From an uncultured Muribaculaceae bacterium (lineage in GTDB: Bacteria > Bacteroidota > Bacteroidia > Bacteroidales > Muribaculaceae): a stretch of DNA of 8,831 nucleotides. The stretch lies in contig CAJUBC010000067.1 of NCBI GenBank assembly GCA_910584545.1, forward strand, positions 1 through 8,831, in the 5' to 3' direction. The notes below the pieces were generated by a model. That model saw only the letters and a program-made list of their open reading frames with translations, was not told the origin of the DNA and did no database searches. Shown piece after piece: positions 4,397 through 8,831 of the stretch (its first letter is position 1; the number at the start of each line of letters is the position of its first letter). The translations under genes were made by a program, and so were the position numbers.

Positions 4397-5908
4397 ATGT
4401 CAAAAAAAGCATTATTGATTATCCTTGACGGATATGGCATCGGCGACCATAAGAAGGACGACGCCATATTCAATACCCCGACTCCTTTCATGGACTCGCT
4501 CGTCGCTAAATATCCCCACTCGCAGCTCCAGGCCAGTGGCGAGAACGTCGGTCTTCCCGACGGACAGATGGGTAACTCCGAGGTGGGACATCTCAACATC
4601 GGGGCCGGACGCGTGGTCTATCAGGACCTGGTGAAAATCAACCGCGCCATCGCCGACGGCTCTTTCCGCACCAATCCGGAGGTGGTGAGCGCCTTCAGCT
4701 ATGCCCGCGACCACAATGTGCCCATCCATTTCATGGGTCTTACCAGCTCGGGCGGCGTGCATTCATCGCTCGACCATCTCTATGCCCTCTGCGACACCGC
4801 AAAGGAGTATGGCCTCGACAAGGTATATCTCCACTGCTTCATGGACGGCCGTGACACCGACCCCAAGAGCGGAGCCGGCTTCCTCACCGAGGTGCGGGAG
4901 CACTGCGCCAAAAGCGCCGGCAAGATCGCCTCGGTGATCGGCCGCTACTACGCTATGGACCGTGACAAACGCTGGGAGCGCCTCAAGCTTGCCTACAACA
5001 TGCTTGTATACGGCGAGGGACGCAAGAGCGACGATATGGTGAAGGCCGTGGAGGAAAGCTATGCCGAGGGCGTTACCGACGAGTTCATCAAACCGATTGT
5101 CAACGATACCGTCGACGGCCGCATCGGTGCCGGACATGTGGTGATTTTCTTCAATTACCGCAACGACCGCGCCAAGGAGCTCACCACCGTGCTCACACAG
5201 CATGCCGAGGACGGCATGAGCCCTATCAACGACCTGCAGTATTACTGCATGACCCCTTACGACGACTCGTTCAAGGGCGTGCATATCCTCTTCTCGAAAT
5301 CCGACGTGCCCGACACTCTCGCGGAGTATCTGTCGAAAAACGGCAGGAAACAGCTGCACATCGCCGAGACGGAGAAATACGCCCACGTCACCTTTTTCTT
5401 CAACGGGGGACGTGAGGAGCCATGGTCCGGCGAGGACCGCATCCTCGTGCCCTCTCCCAAGGTGGCCACATACGACCTGCAGCCCGAGATGAGCGCTCCG
5501 GAAGTGACAGAGAAACTCGTGGGCGCCATCGATTCCGACAAGTATGACTTCATAGTGGTCAATTTCGCAAACGGCGACATGGTGGGCCACACCGGTGTGT
5601 ATCCAGCCATCCAGAAGGCCATCGAATGTCTCGACACATGCGTGGAGAAGGTGGTGACCGCCGCCAGGGACCACGGCTACGAGACCATCATCATAGCCGA
5701 CCACGGTAACGCCGACCATGCCCTCAACGCCGACGGCAGCCCCAACACCGCGCATTCGCTGAATCCCGTGCCCTTCATCTATGTAGGCTCGCATCCCGAG
5801 GCCAAGGTGGAGAACGGACGTCTCGCCGACGTGGCTCCCTCGCTGCTCTATCTGATGGGACTTCCGCAGCCATCCGATATGACCGGCAAGGACCTGATCA
5901 GCTTCTGA
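4397..5908 (+). CDS. gpmI: 2,3-BPG-independent phosphoglycerate mutase
   Basis: This 503-residue cytoplasmic, manganese-dependent enzyme interconverts 3- and 2-phosphoglycerate in glycolysis and gluconeogenesis. The phosphatase half begins with LLIILDGYG (metal ligand D11) and has the phosphoserine nucleophile S61 in MGNSEVGH. The inserted transferase half shows SSGGVHSS (118-124), FMDGRDT (148-154), GRYYAMDRD (182-190) and FNYRNDRAKE (252-261). The last metal ligands are D394 and H398 in NGDMVGHTG, D435 and H436 in ADHGNAD, and H453. The length is standard. The more common NPDMVGHTG is NGDMVGHTG here; I believe this is usual in Bacteroidetes. The start is unambiguous and the region before it is A-rich. 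The nucleotidase gene follows after 25 bases without a terminator, suggesting an operon headed by this gene. Confidence 0.97.
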   Translation: MSKKALLIILDGYGIGDHKKDDAIFNTPTPFMDSLVAKYPHSQLQASGENVGLPDGQMGNSEVGHLNIGAGRVVYQDLVKINRAIADGSFRTNPEVVSAFSYARDHNVPIHFMGLTSSGGVHSSLDHLYALCDTAKEYGLDKVYLHCFMDGRDTDPKSGAGFLTEVREHCAKSAGKIASVIGRYYAMDRDKRWERLKLAYNMLVYGEGRKSDDMVKAVEESYAEGVTDEFIKPIVNDTVDGRIGAGHVVIFFNYRNDRAKELTTVLTQHAEDGMSPINDLQYYCMTPYDDSFKGVHILFSKSDVPDTLAEYLSKNGRKQLHIAETEKYAHVTFFFNGGREEPWSGEDRILVPSPKVATYDLQPEMSAPEVTEKLVGAIDSDKYDFIVVNFANGDMVGHTGVYPAIQKAIECLDTCVEKVVTAARDHGYETIIIADHGNADHALNADGSPNTAHSLNPVPFIYVGSHPEAKVENGRLADVAPSLLYLMGLPQPSDMTGKDLISF

Positions 5909-5933
5909 TTAGCTTTCTATTATCCCGTTCGAC

Positions 5934-7517
5934 ATGAATAAAGGACTGAAAACCATGATGTGCGGCCTCCTCCTTGCGGCGGGGGCCGCCATGGCTGAGG
6001 ATCTGGTGATACTCACCACCAACGACACTCACTCCAACATAGATCCAGATGCCGCCGGAGTGGGCGGCGTGCTGCCGCGCAAGGCCATCATCGACTCGGT
6101 GAGGAAGGCCGAGAAAAACGTGATTCTCGTTGATGCCGGCGATATGGTGCAGGGTACTCTCTATTTCAAGTATTTCAAAGGGGATGTGGAGTATCCGTTG
6201 TTCAATATGATGAACTATGATATCCGCATTCTCGGCAATCATGAGTTCGACAACGGACTCGACGAGCTGGCCAAGTACTGGAAGAAGGTGAAGGCCGACA
6301 GACTTTCGGCGAATTATGATTTCTCCGACACTCCGGCGCGCGGCCTCTTCGTTCCCTCCGTCATCAAGAAGGTGGGCGGCCACAAGGTTGGATTCATCGG
6401 CCTGAATGTCGACCCCAAAAGCCTCATATCCGAAGAGAACTACAAGGGTATGAGGTTCAGGGATATCATCTCGACTGCCAATGCTGAGGCGGCACGTCTG
6501 CGCAAGATGGGCTGTGACCTGGTTGTTGCCGTGACACATATAGGTTACGATAAGGAACCTGGCCGCGAGACCGACCTCGACCTTGCGCGCGAGAGCCGCG
6601 ACATCGACATCATCATCGGTGGTCATTCCCATACGTTTGTCGACCCATCCACTCCCGACAAGACCCCATACTGGGTTGAAAACGGTGCCGGACACCCCGT
6701 GCTCATTACGCAGACAGGCAAGTACGGCAGGAATGTCGGCTACATCAAGATCGATCTCGACGATATCACGGACCGGAAATTCGACTACCGGTATATTCCG
6801 GTGACCGACAGATTCCCGAGTGAGGCATACGACAGTAAAATCGAGGCGTTTCTCGCTCCTTATAAGCATGTTGTGGACTCGGTGAATTCAGTGGTGATTG
6901 GACACAGCCTTCAGGATCTGTCGAACAGGCGCGTGTCGGAACCTTTCGCCAACTGGGCCGGAGACTTCGGTCAGTGGTATGGGCGCAACGTGGCGGACAG
7001 CCTGCGCAAGATCAATCCCGGCTTCCCGGCGGTAGACCTCGCTATCATGAATGTTGGTGGAATTCGCCAGCCTATGCCGAAAGGCCCTGTCACGGAAGGC
7101 CAGATACTCTCCACGTTCCCCTTCTCCAACAAGCTGAGGTTGATTTCGATCAAGGGTAAGGACCTTGTGGAGACCATGGAGATCGTTGCGCCGCGCGGTG
7201 GCGAGGCCGTGAGCGAGGCCGTCCGGGTCGTTACCGATGATAAGGGAGAAGCCTTGAGGGTTGTAGTGAATGGCGAGGAGGTGGATCCGGAACGGGAATA
7301 TACGGTCTGTACCATCGACTACATCGCAGAGGGTAACGACGATATGATTCCGATGAAGCGGCACCGCGAGTTATGGCGCGACACCGAGGAGGTGAGCGTC
7401 AGGATACTTGAATACATTAAGCATCTCGAGAGTCTCGGCCTCGGTATAGACCCTGACCCGACCAAACGATTCGTGCGCGACGTGAGGCTGTCGGAGGCTC
7501 AGGTGCCGAACAGTTGA
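5934..7517 (+). CDS. Exported UshA-type metallophosphatase / 5'-nucleotidase
   Basis: This is a 527-residue, two-domain enzyme. Residues 1-21 are a signal peptide ending in AMA, so it acts in the periplasm or at the envelope. The metallophosphoesterase domain, about 23-290, keeps every metal motif: TNDTHS (D31, H33), DAGD (67-70), GNHEFD (101-106), THIG (H202) and GGHSHT (H231, H233). The 5'-nucleotidase C-terminal domain, about 320-500, has NWAGD at 340-344, NVGGIR with R378, and FPFSN at 395-399. The late family motif GGDGY reads GNDDM at 467-471, which may affect substrate range. The likely role is hydrolysis of nucleotides, or of UDP-sugars as in E. coli UshA, to release nucleosides for uptake; the exact substrate cannot be read from sequence. 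Its TGA overlaps the ATG of the next gene by one base, suggesting translational coupling. Confidence 0.92.
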   Translation: MNKGLKTMMCGLLLAAGAAMAEDLVILTTNDTHSNIDPDAAGVGGVLPRKAIIDSVRKAEKNVILVDAGDMVQGTLYFKYFKGDVEYPLFNMMNYDIRILGNHEFDNGLDELAKYWKKVKADRLSANYDFSDTPARGLFVPSVIKKVGGHKVGFIGLNVDPKSLISEENYKGMRFRDIISTANAEAARLRKMGCDLVVAVTHIGYDKEPGRETDLDLARESRDIDIIIGGHSHTFVDPSTPDKTPYWVENGAGHPVLITQTGKYGRNVGYIKIDLDDITDRKFDYRYIPVTDRFPSEAYDSKIEAFLAPYKHVVDSVNSVVIGHSLQDLSNRRVSEPFANWAGDFGQWYGRNVADSLRKINPGFPAVDLAIMNVGGIRQPMPKGPVTEGQILSTFPFSNKLRLISIKGKDLVETMEIVAPRGGEAVSEAVRVVTDDKGEALRVVVNGEEVDPEREYTVCTIDYIAEGNDDMIPMKRHRELWRDTEEVSVRILEYIKHLESLGLGIDPDPTKRFVRDVRLSEAQVPNS

Positions 7518-8758
7518 TGAAAATGAACTCTCCTTACAATCAGATACTCCCGAAAAGAGGGGCGCGGATGCTGCTTCAGGCGGCATTCTGCGCCCTTCTT
7601 TTTCTATCGTCATGCGGCAGAGGCACTGGAAGAACCGTCGACAGCGCTGTGGCGCTTCCCGACACGGTTCCGGACCTGACGGAGATCGCGCGTCACTGGG
7701 CGGACTCCGTAACCGCCTCGATGGACCTTGAGCGGAAAGCCGCGCAACTCTTTCTTCCGGCCGTCTATTCGTCCGACGACATCTGGACCGTGAGGCAGGT
7801 GGCTGAGTATGGACGCATGGGAGTGGGAGGGATAATCCTGTTGAAGGGAGACTGTCGTGGAGCGGCTGTCCTTGCCGACACATTGCAGAATCTTTCGGCG
7901 GTGCCGCCGTTCGTGGCGGTGGATGCGGAGTGGGGACTTGCCATGCGACTCGTGGACGCCCCCTCGTTTCCGGCCAACAGGAACATCGCCGCTGACGCCG
8001 ATGACCGCGTGATGTTCGACTACGGTCGCGAACTTGCCGCTGAGTGCCGTCGCCTCGGCATAAACATAGTGCTCGGACCGGTGCTCGATGTGGATGGCGG
8101 CAATGGATTCATGGGGAAACGCAGTTTCGGAGGCGATCCGCGCAGAGTTGCGGAATTAGGCATAGCCTACGCTCGCGGATTAGAAGGGGGCAATGTGATA
8201 AGCGTTGCCAAACATTTCCCGGGCCACGGGGCTGTGGCTACAGATTCCCATAAGGGTAAGGGTGTGCTCAGCCGCAGCCTGCATGAGATGGATTCACTGG
8301 ATCTCTATCCCTTCAGGCGCTGGGTGGAGCAGAGACTCACCGGTGTAATGGTAGGGCATCTCGCTGTGCCGTCCGTTGATTCCCGTATGCTGCCGGCTGC
8401 AGTCTCTCCGGCCGTAATCAATGGCCTGTTGCGGAAGGAGCTCGGTTTCGAGGGCCTTGTCCTTACCGACGCTCTGAGCATGAAGGGGGCGGAAGGGTCG
8501 GGGAGTGACCTCGCCCTCGCCGCCGGGGCCGATATAATCGTGGCGCCCGCCGATACAGAGAAGGGGATACGTGAGATAGTGGATGCCGTCAGGAGCGGAG
8601 CTATAGCGGAATCGAGACTTGACGCGAGCGTCCGTAGGATTCTTTTCCACAAATATCTGTTGTCGGAGGGTGGAAGCGGAGATGTGGACCGCGACAATCT
8701 TCCCGACGACATTATGTCGCCGCAGGCCGATTCCATCTCGCGCCGCCTGACACAATAA
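7517..8758 (+). CDS. Lipoprotein GH3 glycosidase, NagZ-like
   Basis: This is a 413-residue predicted lipoprotein: the signal segment is about 19-32, with lipobox LSSC and lipidated Cys33. No acidic residues follow the cysteine, so the Bacteroides surface-export signal is missing and a periplasm-facing location is more likely. A GH3 N-terminal domain spans about 65-380. KHFPGHG at 232-238 and the DSH triplet (D243, H245) are the Asp-His acid/base pair of beta-N-acetylglucosaminidases such as NagZ. D318 in TDALSMKG is the predicted nucleophile, and DAEWG (136-140) contributes to substrate binding. It probably removes beta-linked N-acetylglucosamine from wall fragments or glycans. Related Bacteroidetes proteins are often fused to a C-terminal serine beta-lactamase-like domain that is absent here. 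The ATG at 7517 in a TGATG overlap is preferred; a TTG at 7514 adds one residue, and an ATG at 7568 would remove the basic n-region. Confidence 0.9.
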   Translation: MKMNSPYNQILPKRGARMLLQAAFCALLFLSSCGRGTGRTVDSAVALPDTVPDLTEIARHWADSVTASMDLERKAAQLFLPAVYSSDDIWTVRQVAEYGRMGVGGIILLKGDCRGAAVLADTLQNLSAVPPFVAVDAEWGLAMRLVDAPSFPANRNIAADADDRVMFDYGRELAAECRRLGINIVLGPVLDVDGGNGFMGKRSFGGDPRRVAELGIAYARGLEGGNVISVAKHFPGHGAVATDSHKGKGVLSRSLHEMDSLDLYPFRRWVEQRLTGVMVGHLAVPSVDSRMLPAAVSPAVINGLLRKELGFEGLVLTDALSMKGAEGSGSDLALAAGADIIVAPADTEKGIREIVDAVRSGAIAESRLDASVRRILFHKYLLSEGGSGDVDRDNLPDDIMSPQADSISRRLTQ

Positions 8759-8785
8759 AAAAGCCTCTGCGCCGGTGGCGAGGGC
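8757..8785 (-). terminator. Intrinsic terminator for a minus-strand gene to the right
   Basis: GCC-CT-CGCC (8763-8773, with T8766 and G8769 bulged) pairs with GGCG-AG-GGC (8777-8785) around the loop GGT, nine Watson-Crick pairs in all. Six A residues at 8757-8762 become a T run on the minus strand, so the structure reads as a terminator for leftward transcription. It starts inside the GH3 stop codon. This implies, without proving, a minus-strand gene beyond the right edge. Confidence 0.5.
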
Positions 8786-8804
8786 ACTGAAAAAGTCCCT
8801 TTAT
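8782..8804 (+). terminator. Weak terminator after the GH3 gene
   Basis: GGG-C-ACT at 8782-8788 pairs with AGTCCC at 8794-8799 (six pairs, one bulged C) around GAAAA, followed by TTTAT. The short, interrupted T tract makes it weak. It shares bases 8782-8785 with the leftward terminator hairpin, so the two cannot form together. Confidence 0.35.
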
Positions 8805-8831
8805 AGACTGGGTCCATAAATAAATCGGCAC

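Noticed and set aside
4763..5794. 343-codon minus-strand open frame
   Set aside because: It is antisense to gpmI, whose family motifs are continuous across the interval; its valine/histidine-rich product matches nothing I know and reflects codon bias on the other strand.
5898..6869. 323-codon minus-strand open frame
   Set aside because: It runs antisense to the metallophosphatase domain of the nucleotidase, where every metal-binding motif is intact on the plus strand.
8756..8831. Readthrough or frameshifted remnant of a second GH3-associated domain
   Set aside because: Translation past the TAA gives about 20 unrelated residues and another stop, so there is no sign of a broken longer gene.
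1..8831. Mobile elements, CRISPR arrays, tRNA or rRNA genes
   Set aside because: No transposase, integrase, terminal inverted repeats, spaced repeat arrays or cloverleaf-like sequences were seen; all long frames are explained by core genes.

Overview
This window looks like chromosomal core-genome DNA from a member of Bacteroidales, most plausibly a gut Muribaculaceae-type organism (family-level placement is an inference). The reasons are a type IX secretion protein (PorQ), promoters matching the Bacteroidetes sigma pattern (TTTG or TTG, about 20 bp, then TAnnTTTG), A-rich start regions with almost no Shine-Dalgarno sequences, and protein motifs typical of the phylum. I see no insertion sequence, phage gene, CRISPR array, tRNA or rRNA.

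Layout from left to right. Positions 1-41 may hold the last codons of a plus-strand gene that enters the window. A small exported TonB C-terminal-domain protein (90-536, minus) follows; its stop codon lies inside a perfect 16-bp tandem duplication. Its leader is long, rich in inverted repeats, and has a recognisable promoter at 706-736. porQ (859-1884, plus) is divergent from it and converges on a minus-strand pair, folP then cdaA (3631 to 1909), which makes dihydropteroate and cyclic di-AMP. rplS (3775-4137, plus) is divergent from folP, with a good promoter, a structured leader and a strong terminator. The last unit is gpmI (4397-5908), an exported UshA-type nucleotidase (5934-7517) and a lipoprotein GH3 / NagZ-like enzyme (7517-8758), closely spaced and probably one operon. 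A hairpin region closes the window.

How the genes fit together: most encode separate housekeeping functions (folate, c-di-AMP signalling, translation, glycolysis). The two enzymes behind gpmI are both exported and would salvage nucleotides and amino-sugar fragments outside the cytoplasm. PorQ and the TonB-domain protein belong to the envelope.

I did not find a convincing new multi-gene system. The most interesting unexplained signals are in non-coding leaders. The rplS and gpmI leaders can both fold, and they share two short sequence blocks at nearly the same spacing. The TonB-domain gene has an unusually long leader packed with inverted repeats. Start and stop sites were checked by reading codons by hand; all family assignments come from motif recognition without database searches.
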